Assembly (NCBI GenBank): GCA_000708835.1
Contig: DF237256.1
Location: 43,856 to 107,855, forward strand
DNA: 64,000 nucleotides
Direction: 5' to 3'
DNA from: Klebsormidium nitens
Taxonomy: Eukaryota; Streptophyta; Klebsormidiophyceae; Klebsormidiales; Klebsormidiaceae
Shown: one piece after another, positions 50,188 through 61,559 of the stretch
Layout of the letters: every line of letters starts with the position of its first letter
How positions within the stretch are numbered: position 1 is the stretch's first letter
Notes under the pieces: generated by a model
Told to the model about the DNA's origin: nothing
Seen by the model: the letters and a program-made list of their open reading frames with translations, nothing else
The model's database searches: none
Position numbers and translations under genes: made by a program

Positions 50188-50687
50188 GATTGCGCCTCGG
50201 AACAAGAAACTTGAAACTCGAAATGCACAAAATCGGCATGAGACAGCAGCCTCAGTCGATCGGCTCAGTTGCAATTGCAGCACATGCATGCGCTACAATT
50301 CAACAGGGCGTAAGAACAACCGTCGATTTGTTCACGTGCACTGACACGCTGGCCCTCGTGACCATCCAACGCTTTCGAAGCAACTTCAATTTCGCGGGCT
50401 GTATCCGTCCGATGACGGCAACAATCATCGACGGTAATCGTCCGAGCATTTTGGCGCTGGTGTGATGCAGAACCCTAATCTTCAGTGGACCTCCCGGCCA
50501 TGTGCAATTTAGCAGCAGCTTGAACGGCAGAGGGCGGCAGAGACAAAAGCTAGCATTGTGCAAGCTAAGTAAGACAACTCCAGCTCCAGGTGGACCCTTT
50601 GCCTTCGTTTGGAGGCAACAATCAACCTTGTCAGCATAGTCCAACATTCGCTCGCTTCCTGCTGGGGCGCTGTTAACTTTTCTGACC
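50188..50687. promoter_or_regulatory. Divergent promoter between SCPL51 and the thioredoxin-like gene
   Basis: Exactly 500 bp separate the two start codons. A CACGTG G-box core lies at 50333-50338; its function is not shown, and one hexamer of this kind can occur by chance. Confidence 0.55.
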
Positions 50688-52433
50688 ATGGTCGCAGCTG
50701 ACCAGAAAGCGGGCTCGGGCCTTTTGACGCCCATCGACAAGGAGGAGGACTTTGTCGAGAAGCTATGCAGTACTGGCATCAAAGGTGAGGACGCTTGTAG
50801 CTCACACACATTGTCTTTGGTTCAGGCGATGGTTTGCAAATTGAGAAGAGTCCTGGCAGGTCACGCACTGTGCCTTGCTGATAGCTAGTGCGCAAGTCCT
50901 TCAGTTCTGTCTGGTTAGTTTATGTCCAAACATCAAGCTTCTATTTTCTGAGGCGTTTGAGCATCTCACTCTCGAGATGTAACCAATAAAAGACAGGATC
51001 GACCAGATTCATGAAAACAGTGCTGACAGCCGGGTGACTTACTTTGATTATGCTGGATAGCCAGCGGTAAGAAATAAGATTACCTTGGTAAGCAAGTAAT
51101 CAGACTACCAGTTGAAGACATCTGTCTAAAGAAAGTGGAATGAAGCAGACCCAGCATGACAAGTCTGGATCAGATGGTCATGCCTCAGCTGAACCAGGAT
51201 GATGAGGGAAGCCACAGCCCATACTTACTAAGGAAGCTCTGATGTCAGCCAGCCTTTTGGATGGTGATTGGTGGTCAATCAGACACACTTATGCTTGTTG
51301 AAACTCTGGACTTTGCAGTTGTGGAGGTCTATTCGCCTTGGGTGGGCCCATGCGTAGCCATCCACCCCACCCTGAAACAGCTCAGGACCGTCCTCTCAGA
51401 CAACCCCAGCACTGCAGAAGTGTCTGTGGAGTTCCTCTCAGTAAGTGCCCAGCCAACATGTCTCCAGCTGCAGGTCTTCATACTAGGTCTGCATGATTTG
51501 ATAGCGCTTGGTCTGCTGTGGTCAAGAGCCCAAGGCTGGAGACATGGACATTTGCTGTTGGTTCCAAACCCCGCCTTAGCCTTCACACCTTCAATCGACA
51601 GCAGAAATCAATCGGACAAAGGTATTCTGGCCGTCGATGAGCGGTGGTAATCGGGGCAGGGCCAGATTTCAGGACGGGAGTCCATGTTCTCTGTCCTTGG
51701 GCTCTGTCAACTCACTGTCTCACCTATAGCAAGGGGCCCAAACGAGTAACAAAGGCGCTTTGGAAGTTTATTGATGACTCACATGGCTTCCCCGACCTGT
51801 CCGGTCGGGCCTTTGAGCGCGGCTGCCACTGTCATCTTGCAGGTACCCAGTGATCAGATTGCAGAGCTCGAGCAGTTCCAGGGGAAGTCGCAGCCTCACT
51901 TCCTTTTGTATCAGGTAAGTCGAACAACCATCTTTGAGGCCATCTTGAGCAGCCAGGTCGAGAACGTTCTAGATTGCCGTGCTCGAGGGTCTGGTGACTT
52001 CGAACCAACTAAGTGGCCTCTGACTTTTGCTTCGTGTGAAGGGCTTTCAAGATCACAGCGGACTGAGCACAGACCTTACAATCATCAAAGCAAATTCGGG
52101 GGGCTCAATGCTCCTTGTAAGAAGGATCTTTGCCGGTCAATGCTTGGCTCCGGTGCAAAAAGCTGGCAGGCTGCGCAGTGTTATCAAACGAGTTGTGTTG
52201 CGCGCACATTCTCCGTACTCGCCCTTAAACAAGTGTTCTCATACATTCTTCAGAACGGTCATCTGAAGGAGACGATTGATGGTGCGAATGCCCCGGCTCT
52301 GACAAAGTCGGTGACCTCTCTAGCTGCCGAAGCGGCTGATTCTCAGGAGAATCTAGACGACAATCCGAGGTTTGTTAAGAAGCGGGAAGAGCAGGTTGCG
52401 CGATACAATTCCGTAACAAAACCCTCTCAGTGA
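50688..52433 (+). CDS. Thioredoxin-fold protein related to TXNDC3/6 (NME8/NME9), active site WVGPC, 4 exons
   Basis: The exons join in phase: 50688 to about 50784, about 51316-51439, about 51843-51914 and about 52256-52433, for about 157 residues. VVEVYSPWVGPCVAIHPTL is the beta3-alpha2 part of a thioredoxin fold, but the first cysteine of WCGPC is Val, so only one of the redox pair remains. VPSDQIAELEQFQGKSQPHFLLY and GANAPALTKSV match the second half of the TXNDC3/6-type domain, which in animals and flagellate algae occurs in axonemal dynein-associated proteins. Here the domain is short and stands alone, without the NDPK domains. The C-terminal tail is charged and Asp/Glu/Lys-rich. An axonemal role would fit an alga with flagellate cells, but this is inference. 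The loss of the first Cys argues against disulfide-exchange activity. Confidence 0.8.
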
Positions 52434-54297
52434 TTCAACCTTCTGTGAGTTCTGCTTATGTCGGACCCCCTGTCGATCTTATCGGCTTATCGACAAAGAG
52501 CTGTGCCCTTCATAGTTTGTGCTGGCGACAGTAGGCACATATATATGCAAGGCCACGTTGACGTCAGCTAATTGCATGCGCTCACCTAGAAAAGGGTGCC
52601 TCTTGACTCATCAACCAGCGATCGTCTCTGCCGCTTACATATATGCAGTATCAAGGTCAGTTTTAGCGACTCGAGTTGCACATACAAGTGCAGGTTCCTG
52701 AACGTACTCGATTGTTTCGATCGTCCGGTTCGGCCTTGCAGGCAATCATGCAACAGAGAAATGCCAACAGCTAAAAAGTCACGAGGCTCGACGCGGTCAG
52801 AATTCTGGAATGTGTGAATCGTTTTCATCAGGAGTCAGGACGTGCATGGCGTGTCAGTTGCAATACATGCAACATCCAGATCAATCATCTTTCAGAGTGC
52901 GCAACGTGATTATTTGATTGCTGACAGTTTGAAGTCTACATCTATCATTCGATCCACACACGGACATCTTCATTGGCGTCTGCGTTTGCCGTAATTGGTG
53001 CACCAATAAGCTGAAGACTTTTTCAACCAAGTCACTCCAACGTACAGTGTTATTGCAATCGATTATGGACATACGCGCACGATAAGAGCCATGCCTGGCA
53101 TGATCGGCTTGCACATGATGAAGTTTTGAATGATAATGTTCATCTTACCTAGAGAGTACAACGTAAAACATGCACTTAGGATACTTTTACTACTCTAAGA
53201 GGAAGATGTATGTTCAAGCACTGATCATGTATCCTGTTCGATTGTTCTTGCTAGTTGGCTCGCACGCAGATTCAACAATTCGCAGACTCAACAGGGCGCA
53301 TGGTGCAGCTGCACCGTTGCCAGTGTATACCGTTGATACAGAAAGCTCTAGATACTGACATCAAGCCTTGCATGCTGAAATCTGACCAACCGCAGCGCCA
53401 AGGCCGTTACGTATCATTGCCATTCAATAGTGAGCATATCACGGCCAAGGTCAAGATATAAAGCTTGACAATCAGCCTTTCTCGAATGCAGAAATTCGAT
53501 ACGCAAGTGAGTGACAGAAACGTGTTTGACTTCTGCACAAATAGACGCCGTGTCTGACTTATCGACTTATAACTGCCACGTGATATTCACAATTCAACTA
53601 ACCTTACACGTTCACTATGAACTGCATCCAAGTCTGCTTAAGCACTATCTTAGGAGGCATCCTGACTACGGTATGCAAAGCACGGCTGGCAAAAATTCTT
53701 TCTCCAGCAGCAAAACAGACACAACTCAAAGCCTCCAACTTCAGCATGTAGGTGTTTCCAGATCACAATGCTATGTACGTAAGGCCGAGCTCCCCTCTCC
53801 GCAACCACCTTGTCGAGGCTGCACCTGAGTCCCACTCTTCTCGCACTGCTAGTCAGTGCTGCAGCCTTTGATACCTCTCTTCCTCCTTGTATAGGAGAAT
53901 CGAAGCCCGGCACTCTTCACGCAAGCTGGTCTCAAGCAAGTGCTCTGGCCACCGAAGCTTGCCCCAGACTTGTCACACATGCGTACCTCATTTGAAGACC
54001 GCACGCCTGAAACTTTCACAGGTAGTCTCCCGACCCGCTTCCGAACTCGGACCAGATCGGCATTACAACGCTTCAACCCCACAATGAGCCCCAACGTACC
54101 TCTTCCAAGTCCTTTGTCTCTTCCCGCCAAGCAAACCCCGCGACCTCTTCCTTTTCGCTCAATCCTCTTTTAAGGCCGCCCTATACCCAACATCATATCA
54201 ACACAACTCTTCAAACCTGTCATCCCTGCCCGTCAAAAAGCCCCACAGCGGAGACCCTTTCCTTCCGCCCCATTTTGACGCCAGACATTTGGACGCA
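52434..54297. other. Convergent intergenic region, no gene seen
   Basis: 1.86 kb between the stops of the thioredoxin-like and PDZ-like genes. The small open frames on both strands lack domains, typical exon composition and splice context. Confidence 0.55.
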
Positions 54298-57200
54298 TCA
54301 CGCGAGCGCCAGGCCCATACGAACAATCCTGGACGCCATTGCGGACAGCGACATTTTCCTGTCCAGATCCCCAACGCTGGCGCACCGTAGCGAGCCGTCC
54401 ATGTCGAGGAGCACGGGGCAGAGGCGCGAGCCGTCCACCCGCATCACCACCAGCCGCTTGCCCGACTCCTTTGCCAGCGCAAACAGCTTCAGCACGCCCG
54501 CACGCTCGGCCGCGCTGGCAGATTCAGGGAGAGGAGTTTAGCGACGGAGAACACTGAGTGTGATTGTCGAGCAAGAAGAGGAGGAACAGAGCGGAGCGCA
54601 AGCGTGCAGGTGATCCGACCGGTTGGAGCCGACAGGGAGCGCCGCTTCGAAACGCGGGTCCGATGCAGTCTGAGAAGTATATTGACAACAGCCAGAGCCA
54701 GCCTTTTGTCGTGAGCTTGGTTGTGCAGCAAGAAGCTTCAGAACTCTGCTGCGTGCAACACGCCTCTCCATAGTGCCTGTCCTCTGCTGATAGGGCAGAC
54801 TAACCAGCTGCAAGTCAAGCAAGCCGCATTCAAGCGAGCCGCATTCAATTGAGCGAAGCAAAGGACAACAGTAAGTATCAGGACCCAAGGCCGCGCGAAG
54901 GCCTGACTCGACTTGCCAAAAGCAAATAGAGAAATGCAAGCCGCCGTTTCTGGAGAAGCGACTTAAGGGCAGCGCTCAAAAGCTCCTTTATGCAACCGTT
55001 TGTTCTAGTCAAATGAAGCTTCTGCCGATGGAGCAGACTTGCGAACCATGCGCATCCCTCTACTCCGACGATATCATGAAGCTAGAACAGCGATAAAAAC
55101 GGACCTGCGTAGCGCTGAACTAACCTGCCGGGCCAGACGGTGGAGACGAAGACGAAGCCCTCCTTGGTCCTGGAGAAGGCCATGCCCATCTTGGCCCCCG
55201 GGTCCACCTGCACCTCCACCTGCATCTCCGCGACAGGGGCGTACCACAGCCGCACCGCGCGCATCACCGTGATGTCATCCGGCATTGCCCGGTGGTCCCG
55301 GTACCGCATGGGGATGGACACCTGGCACAGGAAAGGGGACGTGGCATCAGTGGGGTTCATTAGGTTGTACTTATAAGTCCAAAAGTGTTTAGGAAGAACG
55401 AAAGTTGAGGTCAAGGAAAGGACGATGCTACGATCTCAATCACTGCTTGAGAATCGTCCCAATGGAGGGAATTGGGAAAAGAAGCGTACTGCTCGAAGGC
55501 TGCGCGTTGAAGATGTGTTTGTTGGGCCTTATTTCGAAAGGGAACTGCTAGATTGGCACGGACGGTTTACATCGAGTGGGTGCAAGCGGATCTAACATCT
55601 TTCGAAAGTCCAATATGTTCTCACACTATATAGAACCATGGCCAACAATACTCACCAACGCCTTCCGTACGTATTATTCCAAACCATGCCGATTTACGAT
55701 TAAAGTAACGGTCTGGAACGGAGGTGAGCGGAATTTGCCTTACCTGGTAGGACCCCATGTTAACCAGGCTCTCGGCCATGGCGTCCTCCTTTTGGTTGGG
55801 CAGCGGGATGATCTCGGTCTGCACGTTGGTGAGCGTGATGGGCACGCCCGACTTCTGGGAGCTCGCAAACCAGGCCATCGCACGGTCCGTGGTATCGTGT
55901 ACGTCGACCAGCTGCAGCAGCGAGAACCTGGGTTAGGGTGCAAACCCAGGTCCAGGGTTCAAAACCCGAGTGTTCCAGGCGATATTGGAACCACAGGACT
56001 CTCGGTTTAAGCGACAGACTCGAGGCTCAAGGGAAGTGCCTCAGATGGTCGACTTTGTAACCCTGACTTCAACCCAGACACTCAGGGCTCCGAGGTTCAC
56101 TAGCTGACGATTCCTAGACTCACAACTCCAACAGCTTTGACGGGCGCCTTAATCGATTGACGACCCTAGGGCGTCTGTTAAATTCTGCTCAACTTCTTGT
56201 TCGCTACCGTTGGTGACTACATCAAGTCCTGTGGTGTTACAAACAGAGTTGCTTTGCATTGCTGGCAATTTCCAGTCTCCACTTTCAGGGCCTTCCTTTG
56301 CTTCGAAGAGCCCGAACTCCCTCGTGAAGGAAAGAGGAAACATACGACGAATATCGAGTCACGGTACTTTGTTTAAAAGGAAGACCTGGATGACAAGCCC
56401 CAGGAAGAGAACTTCAGTGAACGAAGCAGACACAGGACGAATATATTGGCCTGCATCGCATCTATCTGGCCCGCTTCTAAAGACTTGCACGTGACGTCTT
56501 GAAGGACGAAGATGCCAAAGCGGGCTGGCCCCCCACTCGCCCCTGACCGTGCAACAAGAAAATGCAAAGCAGCGAAAAGATGTTCCACTCACGTCCATCA
56601 TCTTGACCCTGCGCGGCATGACCACAATTGAATACATCGTCATCGGCAGCGCCCCCGGCCCCAGGTCCTCCGCCTCGATCGGGCTCGCAATCGAATCCGT
56701 CCGGATGCGGAAGTCCTCGAGCTCGCTGCTGGCACTGAGGCGCACTCCGTTGCCCCCGCCCTTGGTGCTGCCCTTGAGCTGGCGCTCCGACTCTTTGGCC
56801 AGCGACAGCCAGTTTTTTTGCGTGTTCTCCTGCAACACCGCGTTGGCCAGCGTCGTCTTGCCCTGCAGCTTCGACGTCTTCAGCTCCGCAACCACATCCA
56901 CCTGCGAGAAAGGGAGACAAGACAAGGATTGCCGATTTACCTTCATGGTCATGTGCGGGGAGCCTCAATCTGGGATCATGAGAAGCGTGCGGCGCAGAGA
57001 AAGGGAAACAAAGCTCGGGCATACACTTTTCTTGACATGAACACGCGCTCAGAGAAACATATGGACAGTGAGTGGGGACAGGAGAGAGGGGAGATGGCAA
57101 ATGCTGTCGTGAAAATTGATGCCATTTGCTGGGCGCACTATTTTAGGTCGTCAACTGATTGATTGGCGTTTTTCTTCATTGGCCTCAGGTGACCTTGGCA

Positions 57201-58728
57201 CTCCGCTGAGGTGTAAGGCCATATGCTCACTTCAATTGTTCCCTTGTGCGGCGATATTAACTGCATCCTTGAGCCCTAAACTCCTGTAGCATCCTCTGCG
57301 TTTAGAGTGGGTGCAAAGCGGTGACTAGACTGACACGTCTTCATTGTGACTTGAGCAGAATCCAAAAGCAGTATCGCCCCAACCTGGCCATTTCAGCTAT
57401 GCCAGTCACACAGTCACATTGACATTCTTCTGTCAAAGTTGGTAAACGTGATGCTTGAACTAAACCAGACTACAGGACAGCAGTTAACAACCATGCCTGT
57501 CCGACAAGCAACATACCAGGAGCGACCGGTAGCCAAAGTAGGCTAAGTCAAACCACATCAAACCATGTAAAACTGAGCCTTTGGGGGGACCCGGGCTTTC
57601 AATCAACTTTGGGCAAGTCACAAAAGTCGCTAGGGGACAACTGAACGCTCCAAGCCAGACCACTCGAGTTTCAGCACAACAGCTCCAGCCACTGTTTTGC
57701 TAGGGCTCCAGTTGAGTGGGCATTTACAAAGTCCTGTGCCGTCAAAATTGCAGAGACGCTCAGAAGCGATGTCATTTGAAAGACAACAAGAATGGACGCC
57801 CCCTTCAAAGACAGGGCATATGTGCTGATATGTATAGAGCCGTCCAGCAAACCGGCATACTCGGTGCCGGTGATCCTCATTGCTTCGACCGTTGCCCTAC
57901 TTGTACTTCCCTGCCCTGGGCTTGCTGCTACTTACCTCGTCCATGAGCCTCTCTACCCGCAATTCTACCACCCCTTCCTTTGCATACTTTTTGAGCTCCT
58001 TGTTGACAGCCTGCGGGCAGAAAACGTTTCAGTCAACGCTTGAAAAGCATGCTCGGGTGCATGATCATATGAAGTCTTTCATAGGCGACTCAGAAGGTCA
58101 TCCCGGGGTTAAATGAGACTGGTTAGGGTTAAGCCAAAGACTTCAGGTTAACTGGCAGACTTCATTTTAAAGGGCGTATGGTGTCATCCTCGGACAGTCT
58201 GTTCTGAAAACTTGATGGCTGGCAAGGTAATATTGACAGCCATTCCTTTGCCTTTGCAATGCTGAGACCCTTTCATTGTCTTCCAGGGGAGCTCTTTGTG
58301 CAATTTGAGAGCTGCCCTGGCATAAGAAAATGCCCCCTAACCACTTTGCTAGTCCGAAAGTCCCCCCTGACAGTGCATGGCATGAGAGAAGCAACAACTG
58401 GCGTCATTGCACCAAGTTCCTTGTTGAGTACGGCACTGCCAAGCAGAATGACAGGCCAGGACGGCCCAGCATTGAGCACCTGAATGAAATTACCAACTCA
58501 GCTCTTAATGAGAACCGCACCAAAAGACACGACAAAACGAATAATAGTGAATATATTACCCACCTGCACCCCTCCGGGGAAAGGCCATTCCAGGGAGTCC
58601 TTGGCATCCTCGGGGCCTATTCTCACAATGACGTCCCCTGGCCTCAGCCGGCTGGCCCCCGCTGCCCCAGGAAGCTCCCAGCCTTTGCTTTCAAGCACCC
58701 CTACTACGAGGGAGTTTTCAGAGCTCAT
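54298..58728 (-). CDS. Protein with two PDZ-like segments, possibly plastid; 5' end unresolved
   Basis: I do not recognise the family by name. Six exons join in phase. The first visible one (58730 downward) codes for SLVVGVLESKGWELPG and RLRPGDVIVRIG, the second half of a PDZ fold. The next give a helical segment (NKELKKYAKEGVVELRVERL) and a long exon (VDVVAELKTSKLQGKTTLAN ... ALPMTMYSIVVMPRRVKMM). Then come LVDVHDTTDRAMAWFASSQ, DAMAESLVNMGSYQVSIPMR and TVMRAVRLWYAPVAEMQVEV. The last two exons hold a second PDZ-like piece (GMAFSRTKEGFVFVSTVWPG then SAAERAGVLKLFALAK) ending RMGLALA-stop at 54298. Translation from ATG 58728 gives about 390 residues. The first PDZ lacks its opening strand, so an upstream exon is likely. 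An in-phase, Ser/Arg-rich, transit-peptide-like frame lies at about 58973-59242, but I found no ATG for it. Confidence 0.74.
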
Positions 58729-59859
58729 CTCTGGAGAGGCAAAGTACCTCCAACAACCTAAGTGGTACTGAGCAGTTCTTCGACGAGGTGTTTGAAGTAC
58801 GGAAATATGTTCTAGCAGCCAAAGAGCGCACTTTCAAACAGATGTGGAAAGTCAGATACTCTCAAGCCTCGCATGAGTTTAGCACCCCTATCATGAGGGA
58901 ATAATGGCGTTTCTAAACCCGGGGAAACCTTTAAAAAGCTCAGCAATGCCCTCCAAAACCTGTATTGCTGAGAACGGACCGCCTAGATGTGGAATGTATG
59001 CCCGCCCACCCCAATGTGGATTTCCAGATAATGATGGATGATGGAAGCAGCTGCACAGAGCGCCCTTGGACACTACTTCCAGGTCTACAACACGCTTTGA
59101 AGCTGCTGAGAGTGAGACACCATACGAGGCTGTACTGTTTACAGCATGCTTCTTGAAGACTCGTGAAAGGATGCCCTCGCTTCTCTTTCCACCTGACACA
59201 AAGGTTGCCGCAATCTCCGCACACCCGGGTCGGATAAGGCAAGCTGGTCCGCGTTCACACCAAGGAGCGGAGCTGCTCGTTAAAACTGGGTCAGTAGATC
59301 CTCCGGGGTCCAACTCCGTGGTCACTGGGGCAACGCAGCAACCGGGATCTATGCTTGGCTGAGAATTGGGTTGTGCTGGTTCCTCGAAGTGCCAAACGGC
59401 GCCCTCAATCATGCCTTGATGTGCGCTGAGCCAGGAACAGCCTGTCGCGGACTGAATCTCTGTGCCCTTTTCTCAGACCCCCACCCAAGAAGTCTTCGAG
59501 ATAATGACGGCTATCGTCGCGTTCAAGTCTAAAGCGTAGCATCTGAACCGTCGATCTTGACAACCAATCCTTGCAAGTTCTTAGGTGGGGTACGGAGCAG
59601 AAACACCATCTTGCCTAAATGGGAAGAAGGCTCCTGAAAATTGAAGTGGTGATCGCGAACGTAGAATTTTAATTGCAGAGTTTGCAGCAAAGGTTGCCGC
59701 TACCGCCACCCGCAACTTCGTGCGCTGGCGCCACACGGCCCACAGTAGTCTGAGTAGAGCTTCCTCTTTGGACTTTGCTGGATTTCAGGTTGGGGCTGAA
59801 GGTTCCTTCTTGAGGTAAGCTCAAGGGATCCGCTTCCAGGTGATCCCAATCTGCTAGTG
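58729..59859. promoter_or_regulatory. Divergent region: missing 5' exon(s) of the PDZ-like gene and promoter of the SARNP-like gene
   Basis: An open minus frame at 59242-58973 ends at a donor whose phase fits the acceptor at 58731. A second minus frame starts with ATG at 59412. Neither can be proved to be the first exon. The rest is presumed promoter. Confidence 0.45.
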
Positions 59860-61559
59860 ATGGCGGTGCCAGATTACAAGAAGCTGAAGGTTCAGGAGTT
59901 GAAGGATGAGCTGGCAAAAAGGGGTCTGGCTGTTGATGGGTTGAAAGCTATGCTGGTTGAGCGATTGGAGGCTGCGGATAAAGAGTCTGAGAGTGACAAG
60001 GTGGCACAGGGAGGGAGTGCCGAAGCGCCTCCTTCTAAGCAGAGCTCTGATCCTATGCCGGTAAGTTCTCTTAACTGGATGTTTGCATGTTATCCAGGCA
60101 TCATATCCAGGCATGATTTGGTCGAGGCCTTTGCTTTCTCCTTCTCTAATCATGCTGGATTGCTCAGAGCTTTGTCAGTATGCAACGTAGTCTGAGCAAT
60201 CTCAGAATGGTGTTTGCCCAGGCTCTTGTTTGCCTTCTGCGGTATTTGCCATTAAGCTCTGTTATTGCTACCGGTTGAATTTTTAATAAGTTTGGTCTGA
60301 GATTATTCAAAAGTTATCAGTGTCCGTGGTAAGCTGCTGGGTGAGAAGTTCTGCGTTACTGTTTGGTCTCAAAGGTTTATCCGCACTGTTGATGCTGCAA
60401 ATAGAGGACAGGTCCAAAAGTACTTTTCTGCTTGCAGGCGACCACTAATCAGGCTGCATCAGAAGGGGGGCAGGCAGAGGGTTTGTCATTGGAAACACCG
60501 GCAGCAAAGGCTGCAGCTCCGGGGCCCGCGGCTACAGCGCCCTCGGCAATTGACAAGAAGAAGCAACGTGCAGAGCGGTTTGGTGTGCCCGTGGCTCTGT
60601 CCGATGAAGAGAAGCTGAAGCTTAGAGCTGAAAGGTGCGATTGTCGTCTTTGTCAAGTGTCACACTTTTGTTGTCCGTTACTTTGGTCATTGCAGCACCG
60701 CACCTTATAAGAGGAAGCATGATTTGTGGTATTCATGCATATCATTGGTGACTCACCTCTACGAGCTGGCTTTGATCTGACACTTCTTGTCTGTTCGTCC
60801 ATCAGGTTTGGCATCCAGAAGGCCGGTGGTGCAAACACTGGTAAAGCTGATGGTGCGAAGGGTGCTAATGGAGTAGCGAAGAGTGCCCCCTCTGAGGAGG
60901 ACATTGCCAAGAAGAAAGCGAGAGCTGAACGGTATGCTTCTTCAACAACCTGCTGTGGTCCTTCTAGGGCGGTTACCCTCTGATCCGGATATACAATGCC
61001 TGCAGAAGGGCTTCAGCTTGTGAGGGGACATGCTCTGTCAGGGTTATCCATCTGCTGAAGTTGCGCTTTAACCAGGCCCCTCGTATTGTTACAGCATCTT
61101 TCTTGAGACGTGTGGTTGTCCTCGGACAGGTTTGGCATACCAGTGGCTGCAGAGAACGGAGCTTCGAAGGGTACGGCGGATCCAGATGCTGATGAGAAGA
61201 AGAAGAAGAGAGCAGAGAGGTATGTTTCATCACCAGTGCCGCAATTTGCAACTTGCATGTGCTTCTTATTGAAAAGGGCACAAATGCATTCTCTAGGTTT
61301 AGCAGTGGTAATTTTTATCAGTATCATAGTGACCAGAGACCAGACCATTTGCCTAATCCATTTGAAGTAGGGACCAGAGACAGATTTTGTGCTTTTGCTT
61401 GCATGAACGCATACTCCGAACCGCGTAGCTCGGCGATGTGGAGTTGCTTGAACGTATTTTGTCTTGCAGAGCTTGATTTCAAGTTGCATGTGCAGGTTTG
61501 CATCAGAGGACGAACAGAAAAAGAAGGCCAGGGCGGAGCGCTTCGCCACCGCGAGTTGA
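59860..61559 (+). CDS. SARNP: SAP-domain mRNA export factor, SARNP/THO1/MOS11 type, 5 exons
   Basis: SARNP (CIP29), yeast Tho1 and Arabidopsis MOS11 bind RNA and the TREX helicase UAP56 in nuclear mRNA export. The start at 59860 (preceded by an in-frame GTG) gives a SAP domain (YKKLKVQELKDELAKRGLAV then LKAMLVERLE, residues about 5-42). Four copies of the RAERF motif follow, each after a KKK- or LKL-type basic run: QRAERFGVP, RAERFGIQ, RAERFGIP and RAERFA, ending RAERFATAS-stop. The exons are 59860-60060, 60438-60634, 60806-60931, 61130-61219 and 61496-61559, about 225 residues. Introns 2, 3 and 4 all interrupt the Arg codon before FG/FA in phase 2, so exons 3 and 4 are repeat units. Between repeats the sequence is Ala/Gly/Lys-rich and probably disordered. 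Confidence 0.9.

Noticed and set aside
51199-51242. Possible box C/D snoRNA in the thioredoxin-like intron (ATGATGA and CTGA)
   Set aside because: The boxes are only 33 nt apart, too close for a usual C/D snoRNA, and no terminal stem is seen.
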